A stretch of 64,000 nt of DNA. Origin: Candidatus Pseudomonas phytovorans. GTDB taxonomy: Bacteria; Pseudomonadota; Gammaproteobacteria; Pseudomonadales; Pseudomonadaceae. This document shows, in pieces, positions 45,183 through 54,400 of the stretch. Both the position numbers and the translations under genes were made by a program. Each line of letters starts with the position of its first letter. Positions within the stretch are counted from its first letter, which is position 1. The notes beneath the pieces were generated by a model. It did no database searches. It was not told where the DNA came from and saw nothing but the letters and a program-made list of their open reading frames with translations. The stretch spans positions 1,067,001-1,131,000 of the forward strand of contig CP119325.1 of assembly GCA_029202525.1 (NCBI GenBank). Reading direction: 5' to 3'.

Positions 45183-46748
45183 TCACGCCTTGTTCAGATA
45201 CATCCGCGTAGTCAGCAGATAAACCGGCAGCCCCGACACCACGATCAGCAACGCCGCATAAGGCGCCGCCGCCGCGAATTCGACGTTGGCTGTATGCGCC
45301 CAGACCTCGGTGGCGAGGGTGGTCATCCCGGTCGGGCTCAGCAGCAGGGTAGCCGTCAGCTCTTTCATGGCATCCAGGAACACCAGCGCAAAAGCCGCAG
45401 CCATCGCGGGGAAGATGATCGGCAGGGTGACCCGGCAGAACGCAGCAAAGCTGCTCGCACCCAGCGTACGCGCAGCTTCCTCCAGCGTCGGCGAGGCCTT
45501 GTTCAGCGCGGTGCGTACCGGCGACTGCGCCAGAGGCAGGAACAGCAGCGCATAGGCCAGCAGCAGCAAGGCCGTGGTCTGATACAGCGCCGGCACGTAG
45601 TGCAGGGCGAAAAATACCAGAGTGAGCGCGATTACCAGGCCGGGCAGGGCGTGCAGCAGGTACGGCAGGCGCTCGGCCCAGATCGCCAGGCGACCCTTGT
45701 AACGCACCACCAGGAAGCTGATCGGCAGTGCCAGCAGCACGCAGAAGCCGGCACCGCCCAGCGACACCGACAACGAGGTGAACAGCGCTTTGGAGATGGC
45801 GGCCACCGGAAACGCTGCCGATGAACCCACGCTCAACCAGTAGCCGAGCATGGCCAGCGGGATGCCGCTACCCAGCACCGCCAGCCCTACGCAGAACAGC
45901 TGCGCCAGCGGCGCCCAGCCACGCAGCCGCACCGGTTGCGCGCGGCGTGCCACGCCTTGGCCGATGCGCACATGGCGGGCCTTGCCGCGTACGCGTAGTT
46001 CCAGCCACAACATCACCAGGCACATCGCCAGCAATACCGCAGACAGCATGGCCGCATTGGCATTGCTGAACTCCAGTTCAAACTGCTGGTAGATGGCCGT
46101 GGTGAAGGTCTGCAGGCCGAGGATCGACAGCGCGCCGAACTCCACCAGCATATGCAGGGCAATCAGCAGCGCACCACCGAGCATTGACGGCCAAAGCAGC
46201 GGCAGGGTGACTTTGGTGAACACGCTCCAGCGGCTGCAACCCAGGGTGCGCGCCGACTCCTCCAGCGAGGTGTCGACGTTACGCAGGGTCGCCGCCACCG
46301 GCAGGAACACCAGCGGGTATTTGGACAAGGCCATGACCAGGATCGCCCCGCCGAGGCCTTCGAAGTCCGAACTCAGCGACACCCAGGTGAAGCTGCTGAC
46401 GAACGATGGTACGGCGAACGGCAGGCACAACACCACGCCCCACAGCCGGCGGCCTGCCAGGTTGCTGCGCTCCAGCAGCCAGGCCAGCGCCAGGCCGACC
46501 ACCATGCAGGTCAGCGTCACCCCGACCATCAGCATCAGGGTGTTGCGCATCAGCCCCCAGACAAACGGGCGCCACAGCAGGTGCAGGGCTTCGCGCCAGC
46601 CGGCTTCCCAGGCTTTGATGGCGACATAAGCCAGTGGCAGCAGGCTCATCGCCACCAGGAACAGCACAGGCAGCACTACCCAGATGGAGGGGCGCTTGCG
46701 GCGCGGTACGAAACGTACCGGCGCCGGCTCGGACAGGGCGGCAGTCAT
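45183..46748 (-). CDS. Iron(III)-type ABC transporter permease (FbpB/SfuB-like)
   Basis: A 521-residue inner-membrane permease with about 12 helices and two binding-protein-dependent transport domains, the duplicated architecture of FbpB-type ferric iron importers. The two EAA loops are visible (SLEESARTLGCSRWSVFTKV and TLEEAARTLGASSFAAFCRV), each ending in the usual TLPLLWP/TLPIIFP. It overlaps the stop of the binding-protein gene by one base. No ATPase gene follows it in this window, which is unusual for an ABC importer. Confidence 0.9.
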   Translation of the reverse strand: MTAALSEPAPVRFVPRRKRPSIWVVLPVLFLVAMSLLPLAYVAIKAWEAGWREALHLLWRPFVWGLMRNTLMLMVGVTLTCMVVGLALAWLLERSNLAGRRLWGVVLCLPFAVPSFVSSFTWVSLSSDFEGLGGAILVMALSKYPLVFLPVAATLRNVDTSLEESARTLGCSRWSVFTKVTLPLLWPSMLGGALLIALHMLVEFGALSILGLQTFTTAIYQQFELEFSNANAAMLSAVLLAMCLVMLWLELRVRGKARHVRIGQGVARRAQPVRLRGWAPLAQLFCVGLAVLGSGIPLAMLGYWLSVGSSAAFPVAAISKALFTSLSVSLGGAGFCVLLALPISFLVVRYKGRLAIWAERLPYLLHALPGLVIALTLVFFALHYVPALYQTTALLLLAYALLFLPLAQSPVRTALNKASPTLEEAARTLGASSFAAFCRVTLPIIFPAMAAAFALVFLDAMKELTATLLLSPTGMTTLATEVWAHTANVEFAAAAPYAALLIVVSGLPVYLLTTRMYLNKA

Positions 46749-47761
46749 CAGAGCAGGCCGACCTCGCGCTCAAGCTGGATGGCTTCCTCGGCGTTACCCA
46801 GGTCGGCCGGCGAGATGTTCGGCGGGCGCAGTTCGTTGAACGGCTTCAGGCCACGGTCAGAAACCATGCCCTTGTGCAGCGGGTACTCGGCAGTGGTCTG
46901 CGTGATCACGCGCTGGCCTTCTTCACTGGCCATCCAGTTGAGCAGGGCCTGGGCTTCTTTCGGGTGCTTGCTGGCCTTGACCACGGCTGCGCCCGAGATG
47001 GTTACCAGGTTGCCGGCATCGCCGTCCGCCAGGTAATAGAGTTTGGTGTCCAGTTTGCCGCGTTCGCGTTCAAGCGCGTACCAGTAGTAGTTGTTGACCA
47101 GCACCGCAGCCACTTCGCCTTTTTCAACGGCTTTGAGGGCGACCATGTTGTTGGTGTAGGTCTTGCCGAAGGCTTTCAGGCCGGTCAGCCATTCTTCGGT
47201 GGCCTCACGACCGTGCATTTTCAGAATGGCCACGGCCTGCTCCTGAAACGCACCACTGGTGGGTACGTAACCGACGCGGCCTTCCCACTCAGGGTTGGCG
47301 AAGTCCATCACTGTGGTTGGCAGGTCTTTTTCGTCGACCTTCTTCGGGTTGTACACCACGATGCGTGTACGGGCCGTGATACCCATCCAGGTACCGTTGG
47401 CGCCTACGTACTCCTTGGGCATCATGTTCGCGGTGGCGTCGTCGATCTTCGCCAGCAGGCCCAGCTCGCCCAGGTTGTTCAGGGGCGGGGATTCTTCGGT
47501 GTAGATGATGTCGGCGGGCGAGCGGTCGCCTTCCTCGATGATCTGGCTGGCCAGCTGGTTGCTGCTGCCCTTGCGGATATCGATGTGAATACCGGTCTTG
47601 GCCTCGTAGGCCTTGGCGATGGCTTCGCCGATTTCCTTGTGCTGACCGTTGTACATGGTCAGGTTGACGGGTGCGTCTGCCATGGCGGCCGGAGCGCCGA
47701 TGACCAGACTCAGCACGGCGGCGGCCAGGGTGCGCATCAGCGGTTGCGGGCGGATCGTCAT
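46748..47761 (-). CDS. Periplasmic iron(III)-type ABC substrate-binding protein (FbpA-like)
   Basis: A 337-residue periplasmic binding protein with a Sec signal peptide (LAAAVLSLVIGAPAAMADAP). The start of the mature chain, VNLTMYNGQHKEIGEAIAKA, is the classical N terminus of Fe(III)-binding FbpA/AfuA proteins. The YWY cluster (NNYYWYALE) provides the adjacent tyrosines that coordinate ferric iron in this family. The start is an ATG at 47761; the open frame extends upstream but lacks a signal there. It is probably in one transcript with the permease gene. Confidence 0.92.
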   Translation of the reverse strand: MTIRPQPLMRTLAAAVLSLVIGAPAAMADAPVNLTMYNGQHKEIGEAIAKAYEAKTGIHIDIRKGSSNQLASQIIEEGDRSPADIIYTEESPPLNNLGELGLLAKIDDATANMMPKEYVGANGTWMGITARTRIVVYNPKKVDEKDLPTTVMDFANPEWEGRVGYVPTSGAFQEQAVAILKMHGREATEEWLTGLKAFGKTYTNNMVALKAVEKGEVAAVLVNNYYWYALERERGKLDTKLYYLADGDAGNLVTISGAAVVKASKHPKEAQALLNWMASEEGQRVITQTTAEYPLHKGMVSDRGLKPFNELRPPNISPADLGNAEEAIQLEREVGLL

Positions 47762-47795
47762 GCGGGTACTTCCTCGCTTACGGCTACATATTTGG

Positions 47796-47820
47796 AAACA
47801 ATGGTAAACGAAATCGTTTC
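47796..47820 (-). promoter_or_regulatory. Possible operator upstream of the binding-protein gene
   Basis: AAACGA-AA-TCGTTT (47806-47819) is a short palindrome in an AT-rich patch between the MFS gene and the binding-protein gene. It is a poor fit to a Fur box; I record it only as a candidate site. Confidence 0.3.
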
Positions 47821-47882
47821 TCAGGTGGCCGGGTGACGAGAAATTCATGAGCAGACTATCGGCTGCATCGGCTGCATTGGCT

Positions 47883-49151
47883 TCATGGCTCGCCTTTACC
47901 CGTAACGGAGACCAAGCCGACGTCCTCGGCCAGCAATGCCTGTGTACCGGCGGCGATACCCCTGCGAACCCGCCAGGCCAACAGCAGGGCCAGAAGCAGG
48001 CCCGCGCTAAGGCAGGCGAGCATGCCATGCTGGCCAAGCCGATCAAGCAGCAAGCCAGCGCCCACCGGGGCGGCCAAGCGTGTAACGACAAACAGGCTCG
48101 ACTGCAGACCGTAGTCGCTGGCATTTTGCCGGCGCCGGCTGAAGAACAGGGTCAAGCCGAACATCAGTGCCGATACCGCGCCCATGCTTGCTGCCAGGCA
48201 CAGCACACTGGCAGCCAGCCAGCCCGGGCCCAGGCGCAGCCACACGCTGATTGTGAGCAGCAGCATGGCCAGCAGCGCGGCCAGCAGATACAAGACGATT
48301 GCCCGAGCAGTGCCAAGCACGCGAGCCAGGCGGCCGCCAAGCAGGCTGAACACGGCACCGGTTGTGCCGCCTGCGATACCCACCAGCCAGGCCACGTCTT
48401 CCATGGGCATACCTTGGTCGAGCATCAGGGGTTTGAGGTATAGCCAGGCCGCACCAATAAACGGAAAGGCGCTCAGCAACAGCCAGCTCCATTGGGCGGC
48501 GCCAGGCTGACTAAAAAAGCTAAACCAGTCGGCGACCAAGCCTGTCCGGCTTTGATGCTCGGCTTCGTTTGGCTGTGCCCGTCGGCGCAGCGCCCACAGC
48601 GGCAGTGCTCCGACCGCCAGAGCCGTCCCCATGATCAGGAAAGGTGCCTGCCAACCCAGCCTGGCCTGCACCAGCAACATGGCGCCGCCGCCGATGATCG
48701 CGCCAAGGAACAGGGCTGCCGAGCGAATGCTGCCGGCCCGCAGTTGTTCACTTCGCGGCAGCCATTGCACCGCCAAGGCGTTGAGCGGGATGTCCATCCA
48801 GGTGGCGATGATGCTGATGGCAAAGGTCATGGCGAACAGCGGCAAGCGTTGCTCAATCAGGTTCTGCCGGCCGATCAGCCAGTACAGCACCAGTAGCACG
48901 GCGCCCAGCAGTAGCATCCAGTGCACCATGTGCCCTTTGCCCAGGCGTACCCGCTGCACGGGCACGGCCATCAGGAACTTGAACACTGCCGGCAGCCCGG
49001 CCAGTTGGAACAGGCCGATTTCGGTGCCGCTCCAGCCATACTGGCGCATCACCAGTGGCATGCCGAACATCAGGTAGATGCTGGGCACTGCCAGCGCCAG
49101 GTTGAGCCAGCCGAACAGCAATTGCAGGCCGGCATTACGGGTTGCATTCAT
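47883..49151 (-). CDS. MFS transporter, RhtX/FptX (AmpG-like) siderophore-uptake type
   Basis: A 422-residue inner-membrane transporter with 12 hydrophobic helices. The N terminus (LAVPSIYLMFGMPLVMRQYG, SGTEIGLFQLAGLPAVFKFL) and the layout resemble RhtX/FptX single-protein siderophore transporters, related to AmpG. In this iron-linked operon a role in moving a ferric siderophore or similar chelate across the inner membrane is the likely reading, but the substrate is inferred. It starts 4 bases after the methyltransferase stop, so the two are cotranscribed. Confidence 0.78.
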   Translation of the reverse strand: MNATRNAGLQLLFGWLNLALAVPSIYLMFGMPLVMRQYGWSGTEIGLFQLAGLPAVFKFLMAVPVQRVRLGKGHMVHWMLLLGAVLLVLYWLIGRQNLIEQRLPLFAMTFAISIIATWMDIPLNALAVQWLPRSEQLRAGSIRSAALFLGAIIGGGAMLLVQARLGWQAPFLIMGTALAVGALPLWALRRRAQPNEAEHQSRTGLVADWFSFFSQPGAAQWSWLLLSAFPFIGAAWLYLKPLMLDQGMPMEDVAWLVGIAGGTTGAVFSLLGGRLARVLGTARAIVLYLLAALLAMLLLTISVWLRLGPGWLAASVLCLAASMGAVSALMFGLTLFFSRRRQNASDYGLQSSLFVVTRLAAPVGAGLLLDRLGQHGMLACLSAGLLLALLLAWRVRRGIAAGTQALLAEDVGLVSVTGKGEP

Positions 49152-49155
49152 GAGT

Positions 49156-50220
49156 TCACACCAGAGGTCTGCGAGCGATGACCGCGTTCACCGGGGTTAC
49201 CGGAAAGCGTAGGCCGTTAAGTTGTTGCACCGCGTTCCAGCCTGCGTCCTGGAGCATGCGCGCCAGTTCGCCTTCGGCCAGGATGTGGCGGCCTTGCAGG
49301 CGCATGTGCAGGTAGTAGGGCAGTACGTGTGCAGCGTCCTGGCGCGCGCGCGGCACTTCGGCCTGGCAACACACCAGCAGGCCGCCGGGGCGCAAGGCGC
49401 TGTGCAGGCGTTGTAGGGTGGCGGGGAGGTCGTTGACGAAGTGCAGCACCGAGGAGCACCAGATCAGGTCGTAGCCGCTGCCGATGTCGTCTTCGTTGAG
49501 GTCGCCGCCAACGGCTTGCAGGCGTTGGTCAAGGCAGGCGCTGCGAATGTTGCCACGCGCCACTTCGGCGGCCTCGGGATATTCGAAAACTACCCCCTGC
49601 AAGGCTGGCAGCCGCTGGGCCAGGGCAATGGCGACCAGGCCGGGGCCACCGCCCAGGTCGAGCATTCGTTTCAGTTGCGGGTACTCCGGCAAGCCCTCCA
49701 GCAGTGCGCAGGCTACCTCGCAGGTGACCGCGCGCTGCTCTTGGGCAATTTGTACCCGTGCGGCATTGGCCCAGCCTTTGGCCAAGGCGGCCGGGGCAAC
49801 GGGTAATTGCGGTAGGCCATTGCGTAGGTAGTCGCCAAGCTGGCTGCCAGTATGGCGCAGCACTTTGTGACGAAACAGCAGGGCATCGCCGCAGTAGCCA
49901 GCGGCGTCAGCGCGCAGGTGTAGGTCGGCCAGCGGCAGGTTGCGGTAGCGCGGCGGCTGTTGCCCGTCGTGCTCCAGCAGGCCCAGGCTCCACAACAGTT
50001 CAAGCAAGTAACCCGTGGTGCCCGGGTCGAGGGCGAGGGTGGCGGCCAGCGGCTGCGCAGCGGTGAATGTGCTGAGGTGGTCGAACACGCCGCATTCCAG
50101 CGCTACCTGCAAGGCATCGGCGCCCAGCCCGTTCAACTGCAGGTCCCAGCAGGCCTGCAAGGGGTGAGGGCTACTCAAGGCTTGATGATGGGGACTGGCA
50201 AGTTTTGCACGTTGAGGCAC
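49156..50220 (-). CDS. SAM-dependent O-methyltransferase-like protein
   Basis: A 354-residue protein of the plant-type O-methyltransferase fold: an N-terminal helical dimerisation region (ADALQVALECGVFDHLSTFT, GTTGYLLELLWSLGLLEHDG) then a Rossmann SAM domain with LDLGGGPGLVAIALA, and late LRPGGLLVCC. I chose the GTG at 50220 because AGGGAG lies five bases before it; an in-frame GTG at 50277 is possible but sits further into the promoter. It heads the leftward operon. It could modify a siderophore-like metabolite, but no biosynthetic genes are adjacent. Confidence 0.8.
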   Translation of the reverse strand: MPQRAKLASPHHQALSSPHPLQACWDLQLNGLGADALQVALECGVFDHLSTFTAAQPLAATLALDPGTTGYLLELLWSLGLLEHDGQQPPRYRNLPLADLHLRADAAGYCGDALLFRHKVLRHTGSQLGDYLRNGLPQLPVAPAALAKGWANAARVQIAQEQRAVTCEVACALLEGLPEYPQLKRMLDLGGGPGLVAIALAQRLPALQGVVFEYPEAAEVARGNIRSACLDQRLQAVGGDLNEDDIGSGYDLIWCSSVLHFVNDLPATLQRLHSALRPGGLLVCCQAEVPRARQDAAHVLPYYLHMRLQGRHILAEGELARMLQDAGWNAVQQLNGLRFPVTPVNAVIARRPLV

Positions 50221-50295
50221 GGTAACTCCCTGTACTTGACCACCTTGGTGAAGCGAAACAAGGCATGGCCGAATCACTGAAAAAGGTGATATATA

Positions 50296-50314
50296 CTAAA
50301 TGAGAATCATTCAC
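50296..50314. promoter_or_regulatory. Probable Fur box between divergent operons
   Basis: CTAAATGAGAATCATTCAC matches 13 of the 19 positions of the Fur consensus GATAATGATAATCATTATC, including the central TGAnAATCATT. It sits between the methyltransferase gene (leftward) and the AraC-type regulator gene (rightward), where it can control both. Confidence 0.82.
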
Positions 50315-50380
50315 GCCAAGTATGCGAGCCGGAGCCGTTTCTATGCGAAGCGCTGGCCGCGGGTGTTCAGGGATGCCGTC

Positions 50381-51343
50381 ATGACCACAGTGAAAGGAAG
50401 TTGCCGCCTCGGCATGGATCAACCCCGGCACCGTTCGGTTGGCCAGGACGGGCGCATGCGCATGCAGCTGGGCGAAGACCTCGGCCAGTGCCATGCCGAG
50501 TTGTTGCAGTTGGAACAAGGCTTGTCGCTGGGGCGCCTGCACTATCACCCGGTGCGCACCCTGATCGAAGAAACTTGCGGCCCCCATGACGGCCACGTGA
50601 TGGTGGTCACCGTGGGTTTGCAGGGTAAGTCGGGCTTCCTCGGCCAGGATGGCAGCAACCTGGCCTTCGAGGCAGGGCACACCACCATCACGGCCTTCCG
50701 CGCAACGCCCGGCGAGCGCCGCTACCAGGCCAACGAGACGGCTTCACAACTGCGGGTGGTGATCGACCAGCCAACCTTGTGCAAATACGTCGGCGAGGAG
50801 CGGGCGGCACAGGTGTTGGGCAGCGGGCGGCTCAACCGCCTGGATTTTCGCCGCAGCTCCAAAGCTGCCCAGGCCCATGCAGCGGCCTTGGTGCGCTACC
50901 TGCAAGCCGGTGAGCTGAACCCGTGCAACCGGCTGGACCTGCATATACATACCCTCAGCCTGCTGTCGGAGCAGTTCAACCTGCTGGCGCCGCAGGAGGG
51001 CGCAGCCTCGCCGCTGGGCACCCGCGACATCGAGCGCATCGAGCGGGCCCGCAACATTCTCTGTGATCAGTTACATACGCCGCTGACCGTGGACTACCTG
51101 GCGACCGCTGTGGGGATGAACGAGCACAAGCTTAAGGAAGGCTTCCGCCACCTGTTCGACACCACCCCGGCACGCATGCTGCTGGACCTGCGCATGCGCA
51201 AGGCCATGACCCTGCTCGAGTCCGGGCAGCAAGTGGCCCAGGCCGCGTGGCAAGTGGGCTACAAGTACCCGAACAATTTCACGGTCGCCTTTACCCGTTA
51301 CTTTGGGCGTACGCCTAAGTCCATCTTTGGCAAAAAGCGCTGA
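50381..51343 (+). CDS. AraC-family regulator, PchR-like
   Basis: A 320-residue AraC/XylS regulator. The N-terminal half resembles the ligand-sensing part of PchR-type siderophore regulators; the C-terminal about 100 residues hold the double helix-turn-helix (LTVDYLATAVGMNEHKLKEG, then VAQAAWQVGYKYPNNFTVAF with the final FGRTPKS). An ATG at 50300 falls inside the Fur box, so the ATG at 50381 with AGGGA upstream is the better start. It likely activates the receptor gene and the divergent operon when its iron-chelate ligand is present (inference). Confidence 0.87.
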   Translation: MTTVKGSCRLGMDQPRHRSVGQDGRMRMQLGEDLGQCHAELLQLEQGLSLGRLHYHPVRTLIEETCGPHDGHVMVVTVGLQGKSGFLGQDGSNLAFEAGHTTITAFRATPGERRYQANETASQLRVVIDQPTLCKYVGEERAAQVLGSGRLNRLDFRRSSKAAQAHAAALVRYLQAGELNPCNRLDLHIHTLSLLSEQFNLLAPQEGAASPLGTRDIERIERARNILCDQLHTPLTVDYLATAVGMNEHKLKEGFRHLFDTTPARMLLDLRMRKAMTLLESGQQVAQAAWQVGYKYPNNFTVAFTRYFGRTPKSIFGKKR

Positions 51344-51391
51344 AGACCGAGGCCCTGAGCGCATAGGTATTTTTGCGAAAAGCATACAAAG

Positions 51392-51410
51392 CTAAACGAG
51401 ATTCATTTGC
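51392..51410 (+). promoter_or_regulatory. Probable Fur box upstream of the TonB receptor gene
   Basis: CTAAACGAGATTCATTTGC differs from the box at 50296 at few central positions and matches about 11 of 19 consensus positions. It lies 76 bases before the receptor start. Confidence 0.65.
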
Positions 51411-51485
51411 GTTTATCGGTAGTATCACATCGCCGCCGCAGAGTGGCCATGAAACTGCCATGTACCGATAAACACAGGTCTCGCC

Positions 51486-54400
51486 ATGCCCTTGCTTACC
51501 ACAACGCCCTCGCCAATGCGCCTCAAGCCGCTGGCCTGGTCCGTCCTGCTGGCGCTTGCCAGCCCCCTTGCACTGGCCGAGGGCGAAGCGGCGGCCGCGC
51601 CATCTTCCGCACCCAGCATGGGGCCGATCGAGATCGAGCTGCCGGCCGGATATGAAGAAGAGATGAGCAAGGCCGGCACCTCGCAGAAAGGCCTGCAGGT
51701 GCTGGAAGCGTTGGAGGTGAAAGGGGAGTGGGAAGACAAGGATGAGAAGGGCAAGAGCGACGTCTACCGCAAGGACATTTCTGGCGCCTATGTCGGCAAG
51801 AAGGAGCTTGAGCGCTACAAAGGCGCATCGGTCGGGGATGTTTTCCGTGGGCTGAATGGGGTTTACAGCGGTGATGCCCGCAACAGCGGTGCATTGGACC
51901 CGAATATTCGCGGTATCCAGGGTGAGGGGCGTATTCCGGTCACCGTGGACGGCACCGAGCAGGCAAGCTCGGTGTGGATGGGGTCGGCGGGCGTCTCCAA
52001 CCGCAACTATGTAGACCCCAGCATGATCGGCAGCATCGCTGTGGAAAAGGGGCCTTCCATGACCCCGGGTGTGAAGAGTGGCGTGGGCGGCTCGGTACAG
52101 ATCAAAACCCTGGAAGCCGAGGATATCGTGCGGCCCGGCGAGCAGTTTGGCCTGGAGATCAAGAGCGAAACCGCCACCAACTCGGTCAAGCCCGACGAAA
52201 CGGCCATGGATTACTTCGGCAAGGACTACCGCGATATCGAGGGTGTTTCTTCTGGCTACAACGGCCAGCTGGCGGTAGGCAACAAGGCCATCATGCAAGT
52301 GTCGCCACACACCCAGAACCGTGGCACCGATTTCGACTTTAACGACAACGCCTTCCGTATCGCTGCCGGCGCCCGTCATGATGACTTCGATTTACTGGCG
52401 GCCTACAGCTACCGAAAGAAGGGTAACTACTACAGCGGAAAGGGCGGCAGCCAGCGTTATCAGACTGACAAATGGTGGGACGAAGCGAGCGCTGTGCAAG
52501 GCGGGAATGTGTCGGGCGCTGTTGCGACAGGTTACGTTGCCAACCTGTACGCACCTGGGCAGGAGGTGGTCAACACATCCAGCGAAATGCGCACCTCACT
52601 GTTGAAGGGCACGTGGTACCTGCCTGACCAGCAAAGCCTCAAGTTGACGTATATGCGCAGCGAGCAGGAGTTTGGTGAAAGCGTTCCGTACCTGATCAGT
52701 TACATGGTGAGAAACAAACCCGAAGGTGAGGATTATGCGCTGCAGTTCCCCTACAGCGAGATCAAGCAGGACACCTACAGCCTGACCTACAACTGGAACC
52801 CTGATGAAAACCCCCTGATCGACCTGCAGGCCGGGGTGTGGATGACCCAGAACAACTCGCGCCGCCACCAGAACGGTGACGAAGTGTATGGCATCGCGGC
52901 CACCTTCGTAAGCGACCAGGATGTTGGCTACAACAACTACGTTCGATGCATGGCGGCCGGCACTGCCGCCAGTTGCGGTGCAGCGCCGCAGCGCCTGCCC
53001 AATACCGATGGCCGCTTCAATGTATTGGCCAGGGCATTGCAGGTTTCCGACCACGACCGCTGGGGCGTGAACCTGAGCAACCGTATGCAGCTTACCGATT
53101 CGTTGGTGCTGACCCTGGCCGGTAACTTCAGCGACGAGAAGCTGGCCCAGCAGGCAGCTGCTGACGTGGGCTCTACCAACCTGGCCGCCTGGGTAGGCAA
53201 TTTTGTGGGCACACGCAGTGGTAGCCGGCAGGAGTTCAACTTCACGTTCAATAACGAATGGTCGGCTACGCCTTGGCTGGTGCTGAACGCTGGCGCACGG
53301 TTTGCCGATTACAGCGCGTTCGATGATGGCCTGGCCAAGCACCGCAAGAACAAGGATGCCGGCTGGGGGGATACGTCGGCGGTTGTGGGCCAGGCGTTCA
53401 GCTACCGGGAGCTGATGACGGCAACGGAGGCGCAGGCGTTCCGTGATGGCTTGCGGGCGGAGGTTGAGTCTTGGGGTTTGCCTGACGAGATGGTCGATGA
53501 AATGGTGGAGATAGAACTGGCCAATACCACCGTTGATGGCTACCTCTATAAAAATAAAACTTCGTTTACTGCCGATTATGACGGCTTCAGGATTGACACG
53601 GCGACCAACAAGTTTCGTAACGGTGAAGTTGATCTGAAAGAGACAGTCTCCAATGCCCAGGGTGGCAATGGCAATGCCTTGCGTTATGTCGGGTACGCTA
53701 ATGAAGGCGCGGTGGTTGAAGAAGTCAGCGAAAACGACCGCTGGAGCAAACCCGACAAACTGCAAGGCACGGCATGGACGCCCATGTTTGGCGCTACTTT
53801 TTTGCTGACAGACAGGGCGCGCATTTATATACGTTACAGCGAGTTTGTACGTTTTCCTTCGGTGTATGAAGCGACCCAGTCGACCTTCGGTGGTTTGCGC
53901 AGGGCGAGTGCAGTAGGGCCGGAACATTCTTACAACTGGGAGGCGGGTTACGTACACGACCTTCGCGGGTTCATGCCTGATTTTCGCTATGCCGATTTTC
54001 GGATAAATTACTATAAGAATGAAATTCGTGACTTCATCGATCGCGATTACTATTTCAATATTGTTCAATTCGACAAAAAGAAATACTCCGGCATCGAGTT
54101 ACAAACTCGTTTCGATACGGGACGTTATTTTGTCAATCTGGGGGGTACGTACCGCCTCAAGCAGGAGCTGTGTGACAAAGAGTACGCGGCTACCCTGGAG
54201 CCCTTCTTCCAACGGGACTACAGCACGTGCGTCACCGCAGGCTTCCCGACCACCTTCGCCCGTACCAGCCTGCAGCCCAAGTATTCCATTGATCTGGATG
54301 GCGGCGTTCGCCTGTTCGGCGAGGCCTTGGAGTTGGGTGGGCGCATGACCTACCACTCCAGTGCCAAGAACGAGGACGAAGAAGAGTGGATCCGTAACGG

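Noticed and set aside
50300..50380. ATG at 50300 as the start of the AraC-type regulator
   Set aside because: The codon lies within the Fur box, has no ribosome site, and the added residues do not resemble the family.
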